This document shows positions 17,374 to 27,938 of a stretch of 64,000 nucleotides of DNA, one piece after another. Source of the DNA: Ga0077555 sp963746315 (GTDB lineage Bacteria > Pseudomonadota > Alphaproteobacteria > Rhizobiales > Hyphomicrobiaceae); the NCBI GenBank assembly GCA_963746315.1, contig CAVVAR010000004.1, forward strand, positions 372,001 through 436,000. The letters are read 5' to 3'. Made by a program: the position numbers and the translations under genes. The notes beneath the pieces were generated by a model that worked only from the letters and a program-made list of their open reading frames with translations, ran no database searches and was not told the origin of the DNA. How positions within the stretch are numbered: position 1 is the stretch's first letter; the number at the start of each line of letters is the position of its first letter.

Positions 17374-18495
17374 TCAGCTTGGGGGGAAACCCGGCAACGC
17401 TGCTAGCGCCGGTGACCGCAGGCCGAGCACCTTGAAACGCGTTCCCATCCCCTGCGGCGCCATCAGCCGCGCGACGCCGAACTCAATTTCGCCGGCGCGC
17501 GAAGGATTGGCCGCCATCAGGCGCGAGGCTCGCTCCGCGATGCCGAGCGCACCGAGCCATTCGGCCTGCGTGATCAAGCGCTCGACCGTAAGGCCGGCAG
17601 CCTGGAACGCCGCCGCAGCGGCCGCGAAATCCACCTGCGCCGTCAGGTCCGCTTCACCCGGCGACGTCAGCACATGCTCGCCGCGATGCTGGCGCACGGC
17701 CTGCAGCGTATCCCCGAAGCCGCTCGCCTCGTGACCATAGTCGATGAAGAGCCCCGCGAACGGTCCCCCGGAAGCGATCCTTGCCATGGCTCGCGCCAAT
17801 GGTGCGAGGTCTCGAAGCTCGAGCATGTCGCCGGATTTTGCCAAGCCTGCGATGTCGGGCAGCGTTCCCGGCCACGGCGTCTCTGCCGAGCCGAACTCGA
17901 GGCGGCGCGATGCGTCGAGCCGAACCACCCGCTCGCGCCAGCCGCCCTCCTGCCGGACAAGTTGCACGACGGGGAGCACGTCCAGCATCTCGTTGGCAAG
18001 GAGAATGCTCGGCGCCGACGCCACCTCAGAGATCTCCGGCACCCGATGCAATGCAGCACCACAATGCGCCAATGCGGCCCGCTGCGTCTCGGCCAGAAGC
18101 GGGCTCGGCTCCACGAGCACGACCCGCGCCGCCTCGATGAAGCCGGGAACGCGCCGGGCGGCCCGCAGCGCATCCGCCATCATGGTACCGCGGCCCGCGC
18201 CGATCTCGACCAGCTGGAACGACGTCGGCGCGCCCATCTGCTGCCACACGACCGCCGCCCACAACCCGACGAGCTCACCAAAGACCTGACTGATCTCGGG
18301 CGCCGTGACGAAATCACCCTGCGCGCCGATCGCCTGCTGCGCCCGGTAATAGCCGTGCTCCAAGTCTCCGAGGCACGCAGCCATGTAGGCGGTGACCGGC
18401 AACGGCCCATCCCGCGCGATCCGCGCCTTCAAGGCAACCGCCAGCGGCGTCTCGCGACGGACCTCGGAATCGTAGCTCGCCGCGCCGTGGCTCAT
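17374..18495 (-). CDS. Class I SAM-dependent methyltransferase, MidA/NDUFAF7 family
   Basis: A 373-residue protein of the family whose mitochondrial member, NDUFAF7, methylates an arginine of the complex I subunit NDUFS2. Seen here are the N-terminal RIARDGPLPVTAYMAACLGD, then GDFVTAPEISQVFGELVGLW, the SAM-binding motif FQLVEIGAGRGTMMAD, and ILLANEMLDVLPV. LDYGHE-like FIDYGHEASG follows further on. The ATG overlaps the lgt stop codon (ATGA), so the two are translationally coupled, as in many alphaproteobacteria. In an organism with an NDUFS4-like subunit, a complex I assembly role is plausible. Much longer upstream extensions in this frame overlap lgt and are not real. Confidence 0.9.
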   Translation of the reverse strand: MSHGAASYDSEVRRETPLAVALKARIARDGPLPVTAYMAACLGDLEHGYYRAQQAIGAQGDFVTAPEISQVFGELVGLWAAVVWQQMGAPTSFQLVEIGAGRGTMMADALRAARRVPGFIEAARVVLVEPSPLLAETQRAALAHCGAALHRVPEISEVASAPSILLANEMLDVLPVVQLVRQEGGWRERVVRLDASRRLEFGSAETPWPGTLPDIAGLAKSGDMLELRDLAPLARAMARIASGGPFAGLFIDYGHEASGFGDTLQAVRQHRGEHVLTSPGEADLTAQVDFAAAAAAFQAAGLTVERLITQAEWLGALGIAERASRLMAANPSRAGEIEFGVARLMAPQGMGTRFKVLGLRSPALAALPGFPPS

Positions 18496-19319
18496 GGCGC
18501 CTCGGCCTTGCGGCGCGACACCAGCCAAATGGCGGCCAACCCGCCTACGACCATCGGGATCGAGTAGGCCATGCCGGACGTCAGCGGCAACGACCCGAGC
18601 AGCGCCCGATACTCGTCTTCTTTGAAGATCTCGCAGACGATCCGGAAGACGCCGTAGCCGGTCAGGAAGACGGCACCCGTCAGGCCTGGAGTCCTGAGCG
18701 AGCCGCGGGCGTGGGTCATCCAACGCAGGATCAGGAAGAGCACGAGGCCCTCCAGCGCGGCCTCGTAGAGCTGCGTCGGATGGCGCGGAAGCGGCCCGCC
18801 CCCGGGAAACACCATCGCCCACGGCACGTCGCTCACACGGCCGATCACTTCGGCGTTGATGAAATTCGCAATCCTGCCGAAGAAGATGCCGAACGGAACC
18901 GCCGCCGCAACAACGTCCATCACGCTCAGCGCATTGACCCGTTGGCGCCGCGCGAACAGCCACATCGCGACGATCGTGCCGATCAGGCCGCCGTGGAAGG
19001 CCATACCGCCACGCCAGATCTGGAAGATTTCGAGCGGGTGGTTGAGATAGTGCAGCGGCTCGTAGAGCAGCACGTTGCCGAGGCGCCCACCGATCACCAC
19101 GCCGAGCGCGACCCAAACGAACAGGTCATCGGCCAGATTCGCGGCGAACGGCGGCTTACCGTCTCGCCACAGCCGGTCGGTGGAAAGCAGCCGCTTGATG
19201 TAGAGCCATCCGAGCAGCAGCCCCGTCACATAGGCGAGCCCGTACCACTTGATGGCGATCGGCCCGATCGCGATCGCGACCGGATCGATGACCGGATACG
19301 GAATTGCCAACATGCTCAT
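18492..19319 (-). CDS. lgt: Phosphatidylglycerol:prolipoprotein diacylglyceryl transferase
   Basis: An integral inner-membrane enzyme that transfers diacylglycerol from phosphatidylglycerol to the lipobox cysteine, the first step of lipoprotein maturation. The 275-residue protein has seven predicted helices (for example WYGLAYVTGLLLGWLYI and the YSIPMVVGGLAAIWLVS end). It also carries the Lgt signature FGRIANFINAEVIGR around residues 135-150 and the H-G-G-L motif MAFHGGLIGT. Starts at 19319 or two codons later both have GAGGGG upstream. It is followed by midA with an ATGA overlap and lies divergent from ubiK. Confidence 0.96.
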   Translation of the reverse strand: MSMLAIPYPVIDPVAIAIGPIAIKWYGLAYVTGLLLGWLYIKRLLSTDRLWRDGKPPFAANLADDLFVWVALGVVIGGRLGNVLLYEPLHYLNHPLEIFQIWRGGMAFHGGLIGTIVAMWLFARRQRVNALSVMDVVAAAVPFGIFFGRIANFINAEVIGRVSDVPWAMVFPGGGPLPRHPTQLYEAALEGLVLFLILRWMTHARGSLRTPGLTGAVFLTGYGVFRIVCEIFKEDEYRALLGSLPLTSGMAYSIPMVVGGLAAIWLVSRRKAEAP

Positions 19320-19465
19320 CTGCCCCTCGCATCCAGTTTCCACACCAGTTGCTCGACGAGCCAGCCCTCCGTGTCAAGGTGCCCGACTCGGCGGGCTTGA
19401 TCCGCGCCGCCACGCTTCCCATAGTCCCGACAACGTCACCTGACACCGGAAGCCCGGAGCGCCCA

Positions 19466-19729
19466 ATGACACAGACCAGCAACCGTGTATTCGACGAGTT
19501 CGCAAAGCTGATGACCGACGCCGCCGGCGCCGCACAGGGCGTTCGCCGCGAGATGGAGACGCTGATGCGGACCCAGGGCGAGCGCATGCTGCGCGAGATG
19601 GACGTCGTTTCTCGCGAGGAGTTCGAGGCCGTCAAGGCCATGACCCGCAAGGCCCGCGAGGAGAATGACGCGCTCACGCTGCGCCTCGATGCGCTCGAGG
19701 CCGAGCTGCGCGCACTGAAGGGCGCCTGA
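19466..19729 (+). CDS. ubiK: Accessory factor UbiK family protein (BMFP)
   Basis: An 87-residue coiled-coil protein with the BMFP pattern: NRVFDEFAKLMTDAAGAAQGV, a charged helix VRREMETLMRTQGERMLREM, then VVSREEFEAVKAMTRKAREE and LRLDALEAELRALK. UbiK binds UbiJ and helps the soluble steps of ubiquinone synthesis; family members can also bind membranes through their amphipathic helices. Length and heptads fit the family. The start at 19466 follows CCGGAGC. The gene is divergent from lgt and upstream of the YbjN-like gene, an alphaproteobacterial arrangement. Confidence 0.88.
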   Translation: MTQTSNRVFDEFAKLMTDAAGAAQGVRREMETLMRTQGERMLREMDVVSREEFEAVKAMTRKAREENDALTLRLDALEAELRALKGA

Positions 19730-20008
19730 GACGCCGCGATGACCGCCGTCGCCACTCCGCAACGCACCTCGCAACGTGCCTCGCGTCGGCCACAATCCGT
19801 CCCCAGGTGATCCACAGGTCATGCACAACCGCGACTTGCGGAAGGGACCTGAAAGGTCCGGAATCAGGGCGATTTCAACCCCTCATCCTTTGCCGGTGGA
19901 GAAGGCCCGCTCCGCCTTGCGACTCGTGCTCCCGTCCGCTTAGGTCTCGCTCGACCAAGGCACCCCGCGGCGAGAGCCGACGTGGGGGCGAGAGGAGTAG
20001 AACCACAC

Positions 20009-20507
20009 ATGGCAACCGCCGAACCCGGATACGGTCGCTTGAGAAACCCAATCGATCTCGTCGAGCAGGTCGCCGCCGCCCACGACTGGCCGGCCGAGCG
20101 CACCAACGAGGACGAGCTGACGATGACCATCGCCGGCACCTGGGCGGATTACCATGTTTCCCTCAACTGGCGGACGGATCTCGAGAGCCTGCACATCGCC
20201 TGCGCGTTCGACTTCAAGGTTCCCGATACGCGGTTGAACGAGATCTACCGTCTGGTCGCCCAGATCAACGAGCAGCTTTGGCTCGGTCACTTCGATATCT
20301 GGGCGAGCGAAGGACTGATCATGTACCGCCACGGCCTCATGCTGAATGGCGCCGTCGCCAACGTTAATCAGTGCGAGGCCCTTCTGCGATCCGGCCTCGA
20401 GGCCTGCGAGCGCTACTATCAGGCGTTCCAGTTTGTCGTCTGGGCAGGCAAGGACTTCTCGCCATGCCCTTGCCTCGGCCATGTTCGAGACGGAGGGTCG
20501 CGCCTGA
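20009..20507 (+). CDS. YbjN domain-containing protein (frameshift near C-terminus)
   Basis: A small protein of the YbjN/bacterial sensory-transduction-regulator family. It starts MATAEPGYG and reads IDLVEQVAAAHDWPAER, MTIAGTWADYHVSLNW, then LNEIYRLVAQINEQLWLGHFD and ACERYYQAFQFVVWAGK. At 20452-20453 the frame shifts. Dropping one G gives ...SRHALASAMFETEGRA and a stop at 20505-20507, the expected C-terminus, at about 165 residues. As written, the frame runs on to 20830 through unrelated sequence antisense to DUF502. GAGGAG precedes the ATG. YbjN proteins are thought to act as chaperone-like regulators; the exact role is not known. Confidence 0.85.
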
Positions 20508-20520
20508 GCCGAGGCCGCTC

Positions 20521-20550
20521 GCGGACCGCCGGCAAGCGTCCGGCGGCCGC
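20521..20550. terminator. Bidirectional hairpin between convergent genes
   Basis: GCGG-A-CCGCCGG pairs with CCGGCGG-CCGC across a 7-base CAAGCGT loop, giving an 11-bp stem with one bulge. It fills the gap between the YbjN-like stop (20507) and the DUF502 stop (20551). There is no long T tract, so termination strength is uncertain. Confidence 0.6.
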
Positions 20551-21363
20551 TCAGACCGGCTCCGTTGCCCTTTGCTCGGTTTTGGCTTCGGACACGAGCC
20601 GTTGCAGCTTCGTCTGCCCGTCTGGCGTCACCATTCCGGCCGATAGAATGATCTTCGCCGCATCCTCCATCGACATGTCGATCGCCGTCACCCGTGCGCG
20701 CGGCACGAAGACGGTGAAGCCGGACGGCGGCATCAGATGGGTCGGCATGAACACTGCGATCAGGTCCTCATCGGGAGCCACCGCCGCTATCGGCGCCGCA
20801 ACGCCGCCCGTGATGAACACCAGCGCATAAATCCCCGGCGACGGAAATTCCATGACCGCAACCTTCTGAAAGGCTTGCTCCGGGCCTGTCGCCGACACCA
20901 CGGATTCGAAAAGTTGCTTGGTGCCCCGGTAGAGATTGCGAACGATGGGCATGCCGTCCAGCATCCGCTCGCTCGCGCCGATCAGGGTGCGGCCGATCAG
21001 GTTCGCCGCCAGCGCACCGATCAGCACCAGGCCGACGAACGCGAACAACAGTCCCGCACCAGGCACCGCGAATGGAAGGTAAGTATCCGGGTTGTAGAGC
21101 CGTGGAATGTACGGCTTCACCCAGTTGTCCACCATGTGGATGATCCACCACGTCACGTAGAGCGTGATGGTCAGTGGTCCAACGACGACAAGCCCGGTGA
21201 GGAAGTGATATCGGAGCCGCGCGCCGACTGACATACGCGGCACCGCGGGCGGCGGCAAAGGCGACGGCATGCCTTGGCGCGCGCTGCGTTTGGCAGCCTG
21301 CGCCTCCAACCGGGCTCGACGCCGACGCGCACGCCGGCCGACCCTCGACTCGCTATCCTCCAT
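20551..21363 (-). CDS. DUF502 domain-containing membrane protein
   Basis: A 270-residue protein. A basic N-terminal stretch (RRARRRRARLEAQAAKRSAR) is followed by two membrane helices (LTGLVVVGPLTITLYVTWWI and AVPGAGLLFAFVGLVLIGALAANL). The soluble DUF502 domain comes next, with IVRNLYRGTKQLFESVV, FPSPGIYALVFITG and VFMPTHLMPPSGFTVFVPR. The function is unknown; homologues are widespread in bacteria and plants. The start at 21363 has GGAG about 8 bp upstream. Its C-terminus is TEQRATEPV, right at the convergent terminator. Confidence 0.9.
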   Translation of the reverse strand: MEDSESRVGRRARRRRARLEAQAAKRSARQGMPSPLPPPAVPRMSVGARLRYHFLTGLVVVGPLTITLYVTWWIIHMVDNWVKPYIPRLYNPDTYLPFAVPGAGLLFAFVGLVLIGALAANLIGRTLIGASERMLDGMPIVRNLYRGTKQLFESVVSATGPEQAFQKVAVMEFPSPGIYALVFITGGVAAPIAAVAPDEDLIAVFMPTHLMPPSGFTVFVPRARVTAIDMSMEDAAKIILSAGMVTPDGQTKLQRLVSEAKTEQRATEPV

Positions 21364-21700
21364 CCCGACACTCCAGGCGTCCTGCCGCCATCGGCTAGGA
21401 TGCACCCATCGCTATCCACGCTGAGAGAGCCATCTAGCACAAAAGCCAAACGAATGTCCGCCAGCGTGCTGCCGCATCTGGACAATTCACGATCGTGTTG
21501 GCCAGTGAAGGGCCTCGCGTCGACTAACCATCGAGGCACCTCGGAGAAACGGCACAGCCAGACCGCAAGAGGAGGCTGTAGCCGATGCCACTGGCGCGCG
21601 TCCCGCGCAAAGCCCCCGACAGCCACCATGCCCGGCTTCGACTATGCTCCAACAAGAGGTCGGAGGGCCGAGCCGTGGCACGCCTTGGGCGGTCCGGCCA
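21364..21700. other. Intergenic region, no gene seen
   Basis: A 337-bp gap between the DUF502 start and the SPOR protein stop, both on the minus strand. Short frames on either strand lack a good ribosome binding site or recognisable sequence. I see no RNA gene or repeat. Confidence 0.5.
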
Positions 21701-23044
21701 CTAGCGATCCAGGACCATACAGTCCATGCGCTTGTCGCGAAGCGTCGCGCAGATCGACAACGCCTCCGTCGGCTCCATGAACGCACCGATCCGCACACGA
21801 TAGAAGCGGCCCATGTTGCCGTAGACGTCCTCGACGATCTCGAAGTTACGCTTGCCCAGCACGGCAGGCTCCTCCTCGCGCACCTTGGCCACCATCTCCT
21901 CGGCTTCGGCCTTGGTCCGCACAGCCGCCAATTGCAAACGGTAGGCGCCGGCAGGCGCGGCCTCGGTCGGAGGTTGCGGGCGCGTCGCGGGAGCGGCAAT
22001 CGCCGCGGTGCGCACCGGAGCCGGCCGCGGAGAAGCAACCGCCGCCTCCGTCGGCTGCCGGCGCGCAGCCGGCTCGACACGCTGCGGCTCGAAGCTGCTG
22101 GTGGCCGGGCGCGTCGCCCGAGCGGGAGTTGAGCCCACAGCCGCCGTCGTCGCCGGTGCCTCGCCGCCCTGGCTCTCAGACCCACCACCGAACAATCCAG
22201 ACAGGAAGCCGGTCAGACCACCCCCGCTCGATCCGGACTTATCCGGCGCCTCGTCTCGGCTCGCTGCAGCGGTCGCCGTCCGCGTGGATTGTGGAAAGCT
22301 CTCCGCCGCCGTCGACGGGATGACGGTCGCGGCCCGCGCTTCAACCTTGGAGCTCGCGGGCGCAACCGTCGTCGCCTGGTTCCAGCCGGAGGGCTGAGCG
22401 ACGGCAGCAGCAGCCGGTTGTGACCTGGGAGCATCCGGCTCTGCCAGAACCGATCGTGCCACGGCCAGCTGCCTTGGCGCCTCGCGCACAGGCTGCGGCG
22501 GCGCAGCCGCCACGGGACGGGGCGCGGCTGCGGGCTGCGGCGGCGCGATGGGTGGCGCCGGCAATGGGAGAGGTGCTGCAATGACGGGACTGGCCTTCGC
22601 GAGCCCAGCCTGCTCCATCGCTTTGCCGCGCGCCATGGTCGCCGACGACCGCTCACTACCCTGCAGGCCGTCCTTCACCCACAGCGCGCTCTCGAGATCG
22701 GCAAGCGCCTCCGCCGGCCGGCCCTGTCCGAGATAGGCTTCGCCCCTCACGGCCAGCGCACGCGCGGTGCTGCGAGCATCCTTATTCGCTGATGTGAGAA
22801 CGGAATCGGCAAATTGCTGGGCGACATCGGCCTTGCCCTCGTCGAGCGCGCGCCGCGCCTTGTCGATCGCGGCCTCTGCGTCGCGATTGCCCGATGGCGC
22901 AACGGGCGCCGCCTTCGACGTCCTCTTGGAGGCTTTCGCCTTCCCCGTCTGGGACCGCTCTTGTGCCGCTACGACGGCTACTGCACTGACCGCAAAGCCT
23001 AACGTGGCTGCCGCCATGACTACCGTACGGACAATGCGCATCAT
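21701..23044 (-). CDS. SPOR domain-containing periplasmic/secreted protein
   Basis: A 447-residue protein. A signal peptide (residues 1-27, ending VAVVAAQ) is followed by a Lys/Ala-rich stretch and a TPR-like helical pair (AIDKARRALDEGKADVAQQFAD, RGEAYLGQGRPAEALADLESALW). A long Pro/Ala/Gln-rich low-complexity linker (about 150-360) leads to a C-terminal SPOR domain (GAYRLQLAAVRTKAEAEEM, VYGNMGRFYRVRIGAFMEP). SPOR domains bind denuded septal peptidoglycan glycans, so a role at division sites is likely. It lies just beyond glmS on the same strand, with 134 bp between them. Confidence 0.87.
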   Translation of the reverse strand: MMRIVRTVVMAAATLGFAVSAVAVVAAQERSQTGKAKASKRTSKAAPVAPSGNRDAEAAIDKARRALDEGKADVAQQFADSVLTSANKDARSTARALAVRGEAYLGQGRPAEALADLESALWVKDGLQGSERSSATMARGKAMEQAGLAKASPVIAAPLPLPAPPIAPPQPAAAPRPVAAAPPQPVREAPRQLAVARSVLAEPDAPRSQPAAAAVAQPSGWNQATTVAPASSKVEARAATVIPSTAAESFPQSTRTATAAASRDEAPDKSGSSGGGLTGFLSGLFGGGSESQGGEAPATTAAVGSTPARATRPATSSFEPQRVEPAARRQPTEAAVASPRPAPVRTAAIAAPATRPQPPTEAAPAGAYRLQLAAVRTKAEAEEMVAKVREEEPAVLGKRNFEIVEDVYGNMGRFYRVRIGAFMEPTEALSICATLRDKRMDCMVLDR

Positions 23045-23178
23045 GGCTCCCCCTTGCGTGATTCGCTGTGTCTCCCCGCTGACCGAGCCTATTCATGATC
23101 GCAGGAATGCGGCAAGTGCGCGACGTACAGCGAATCCGCCGCAGAGCAAAACCTGCGATCGGCGGTTGCGAATCGATC

Positions 23179-24999
<1,821 letters not shown>

Positions 25000-25242
25000 T
25001 TGTGGGTCCCTCGCGTACTGGTGGCCGTCGGCCCGCGCAATGACGTTCCCTGGCTCACTGATAGTTTCCGCACCCCGGTAATGCAAGAACCCGACCATTG
25101 CGCATGATGGCTCGATATCGGGCGTCTGGACCGGCGGTCGATAGCCGGCCTCTTACGATCTTCCTCTTCCGCCAGACTGAAGATTCGCTCAAGACACGTT
25201 GCGTTGCAGCACCTTACGCTGGCCCGACTGAACCGCCCTGCG

Positions 25243-26625
25243 CTATTCGGCAGCCCGACCAGCCTTACGCCGCTGCATCATGGTCCGAAACTTCGCCGCC
25301 CACCCCGGCCGCTCCGACTGCTCCGGACGCGTGATGGCGAGCGCGTCGGCCGACACGTCCTTGGTCACGACACTGCCGGACGCCACATAGGCGCCGTCAC
25401 CGATCTTGACCGGAGCCACCAGCGACGAGTTCGAGCCGATGAACGCACCGGCCCCGATCGTCGTCTGATGCTTGAAGTAGCCGTCGTAGTTGCAGAAAAT
25501 CGTGCCCGCGCCGATGTTGGCACCGGCCCCGACCCGGCCGTCGCCGACATAGGCCAGATGATTGGCCTTCGCGCCGGCCTCCATCTTGGCGTTCTTGACC
25601 TCGACAAAATTGCCGATGTGCACGTCCGGGCCGATATCCGCCCCCGGACGAATGCGCGCGAAGGGCCCGATCTCGGCTCCGGCGCGGATCACGGCCCCAT
25701 CGCGGCTTTTCTGGTCATGCCCCTGGATGTGGGTATTCGCCTTGATGATCACTCGGTCCTCGACGGTCACGCCGGGTCCGAAGAAGACGTTCGGCTCGAT
25801 CGTCACGTCCTGGCCGATCAACGTGTCGTGGCTCAGCCAGACAGTCTCCGGCGCGATGAGCGTTGCGCCGCCCAGCATGACCTCCCGCCGACGCTCCTCC
25901 TGCCAGATGCCCTCGGCGATGGCCAATTGGTCCCGCGAGTTGACGCCCATGACCTCGCGCTCGGGGCACTCGACGGCGGCGGCCCTCAGTCCATCCTCGC
26001 GCGCGATCTCGACAGCGTCGGTCAGATAGTACTCCCCCTTGGCGTTCCCATTGCCGATACGGTCGAGCATCGCCACCAGTGCCGGTGTCCGGAACGCCAT
26101 AACGCCCGAGTTGCAGAAGCCGATCGCCTTCTCGCCCTCGCTCGCCTCCTTTTCCTCACGGATCGCCAGCAGGTTGCCGGCCCCATCCGTGAGCAGTCGC
26201 CCATAGCCTGTGGGGTCCGTTGGCCGGAACCCCAGCACTGCCAGCGCCGCGCCATCGTCCAGCGCCGCCCGCAACCGCTTCAACGTCTTGCCTGTGATCA
26301 GCGGCGTATCCCCGTAGAGGACCATGACGTCGCCCTGGTGCCGCTCGATCAACCGCCGCGCCGCGAGAACGGCATGCCCCGTGCCCAGTTGCGCTTCCTG
26401 GACGAAGACCTCGACCTCGCCGGCCTCCCGGCGCGCCTCCCGCGCCACCGCCTCCATGCCGGGCCCCACGACGACCGCCGTGACACCCGAGCCCGCAGCC
26501 CGCGCGGCCCGCAGCACATGGCCGACCATCGCCAAGCCGGCGATCGGGTGCAGCACCTTCGGCATGGCGGATTTCATGCGTGTGCCCTTGCCGGCGGCAA
26601 GGACGACGGTCAGCAGCGGATGCAT
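25243..26625 (-). CDS. glmU: Bifunctional UDP-GlcNAc pyrophosphorylase / GlcN-1-P acetyltransferase
   Basis: It catalyses the last two steps to UDP-N-acetylglucosamine. The 460-residue protein has an N-terminal uridyltransferase domain (VVLAAGKGTRMKSAMPKVLH at residues 7-26, then QLGTGHAVLAAR, LYGDTPLI). A left-handed beta-helix of hexapeptide repeats follows (GVTVEDRVIIKANTHI, AKANHLAYVGDGRVGAGANIGAGT, FCNYDGYFKHQT), and a catalytic His lies in the family's RPGADIGPDVHIGNFVE region. The start at 26625 gives the usual MHPLLTVVLAAG opening with GGAGC upstream. It precedes glmS by 243 bp; the two supply the cell-envelope precursor together. Confidence 0.97.
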   Translation of the reverse strand: MHPLLTVVLAAGKGTRMKSAMPKVLHPIAGLAMVGHVLRAARAAGSGVTAVVVGPGMEAVAREARREAGEVEVFVQEAQLGTGHAVLAARRLIERHQGDVMVLYGDTPLITGKTLKRLRAALDDGAALAVLGFRPTDPTGYGRLLTDGAGNLLAIREEKEASEGEKAIGFCNSGVMAFRTPALVAMLDRIGNGNAKGEYYLTDAVEIAREDGLRAAAVECPEREVMGVNSRDQLAIAEGIWQEERRREVMLGGATLIAPETVWLSHDTLIGQDVTIEPNVFFGPGVTVEDRVIIKANTHIQGHDQKSRDGAVIRAGAEIGPFARIRPGADIGPDVHIGNFVEVKNAKMEAGAKANHLAYVGDGRVGAGANIGAGTIFCNYDGYFKHQTTIGAGAFIGSNSSLVAPVKIGDGAYVASGSVVTKDVSADALAITRPEQSERPGWAAKFRTMMQRRKAGRAAE

Positions 26626-26819
26626 GCTCCAGCTTCCCCTCCGATGAGGCCGAGCCCATCCCAAACCGGAGAGGCTGGCGGCGCACGTGACGAGCGATCT
26701 GCATATACCATCCGGCAACGCACCGCGAAGTCGGGATAGCTGACGCTAACAGGATCGTTCGCACTGCCGAGCGAAGTCTACGTCCTGCCACGCGCCCTAA
26801 GGCCGTGGCGCCTGAAACG

Positions 26820-27788
26820 TCAGAGTTGGCTGGCGTTGAAGGTGTCGCACTCGCGGATCTGGGCGGTCTCCAAACCTTTCCGGAACCAACGCACCCTCTG
26901 CGCGGACGAGCCGTGCGTGAAGGCATCAGGCACCACGCGGCCGGTCTGCTGGCGCTGGATCATGTCGTCCCCGATCGCTTGGGCCGCATTCAGCCCCTCC
27001 TCGATATCGCCCGGCTCCAGCCTGTTCTTGACCTGATGATTGAGCGCGGCCCACACCCCGGCCAAGCAATCCGCCTGCAACTCCATCCGGACCTGGATCT
27101 GGTTCGCATCACGCTCCGAGCGCGCCTGCTGCTTGGCAAGCTGCACCTTCTCGGCAATGCCGAGCAGTGTCTGTACGTGATGCCCGACCTCGTGCGCGAT
27201 CACGTAGGCCTGCGCGAAGTCGCCCGGCGCCCGGAAGCGCCGCTTCAATTCCTCGTAGAAAGTCAAGTCGATGTAGATCTTCTGGTCGAGCGGACAATAG
27301 AAAGGACCCATCGCCGCCTGCCCAGTCCCGCATGCCGTTGGGAAGGCGCCGGAAAAGATGACGAGCTTCGGCTCCTTGTACTTGCGGCCGAAGGACTGGA
27401 AGATCCGGTTCCAGACATCCTCCGTGTCGGCGAGCACCCGCCCGACGAATTTTTTCATCTCGTCCTGGCTGGCATCCACCTGCTTGCCACGGCCGGGAAT
27501 CTCGAAGGGGCTGCGACCGCTCGCTTGCGGGCCTGGATCGGCTTGCGGGAATTGCGGCATCTGAATGCCTCCGCCTCCGCCCCCACCGCGCAGGATATCG
27601 AGGGGGTTGAAGCCGAAGAACAGCATCAGCGCACCGATGATCAGCAGCGTCGTGATGCTGAACCCGCCGCGTCCGCCACCCATCGGAATCGGAATGCGCA
27701 TGCCACCCCGGCCGAACGGCGAGCCGCCACCTTCGCCGCGCCGATCCTCCAGATTTTTGCTTTCCCGATCCCGATCGTCATAGCGCAT
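26820..27788 (-). CDS. Neutral zinc metallopeptidase (YpfJ/KPN_02809 family)
   Basis: A 322-residue protein that opens with the family's MRYDDRDRESKNLEDRRGE charged leader. A membrane helix (about residues 43-62, FSITTLLIIGALMLFFGFN) and a Gly-rich linker come next, followed by a peptidase-like domain. The AYVIAHEVGHHVQTLLG segment near 190 carries the zinc-binding HEVGH, and LQADCLAGVWAA supplies the third ligand region. The product is probably membrane-anchored with the peptidase domain in the periplasm; substrates are unknown. It sits between glmU and the malonyl-CoA decarboxylase gene on the same strand. Confidence 0.92.
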   Translation of the reverse strand: MRYDDRDRESKNLEDRRGEGGGSPFGRGGMRIPIPMGGGRGGFSITTLLIIGALMLFFGFNPLDILRGGGGGGGIQMPQFPQADPGPQASGRSPFEIPGRGKQVDASQDEMKKFVGRVLADTEDVWNRIFQSFGRKYKEPKLVIFSGAFPTACGTGQAAMGPFYCPLDQKIYIDLTFYEELKRRFRAPGDFAQAYVIAHEVGHHVQTLLGIAEKVQLAKQQARSERDANQIQVRMELQADCLAGVWAALNHQVKNRLEPGDIEEGLNAAQAIGDDMIQRQQTGRVVPDAFTHGSSAQRVRWFRKGLETAQIRECDTFNASQL

Positions 27789-27938
27789 GCCGATTACCTT
27801 TCGTCAGCAACAGTGGTCCTGCGTCGAGTGGCGGGCACACGTCGCCTTTCACACCCGAATTCAGCACGCTCGCGGTCTACAGACAAGCTCCAAGCCGGGG
27901 TATCATCAGTGTCCAGGACGCAAGCGGCGGGTCGGCTG

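Noticed and set aside
25000..25242. A glmS ribozyme or other riboswitch near glmS
   Set aside because: The ribozyme is known mainly from Gram-positives and I see no matching core in this gap.
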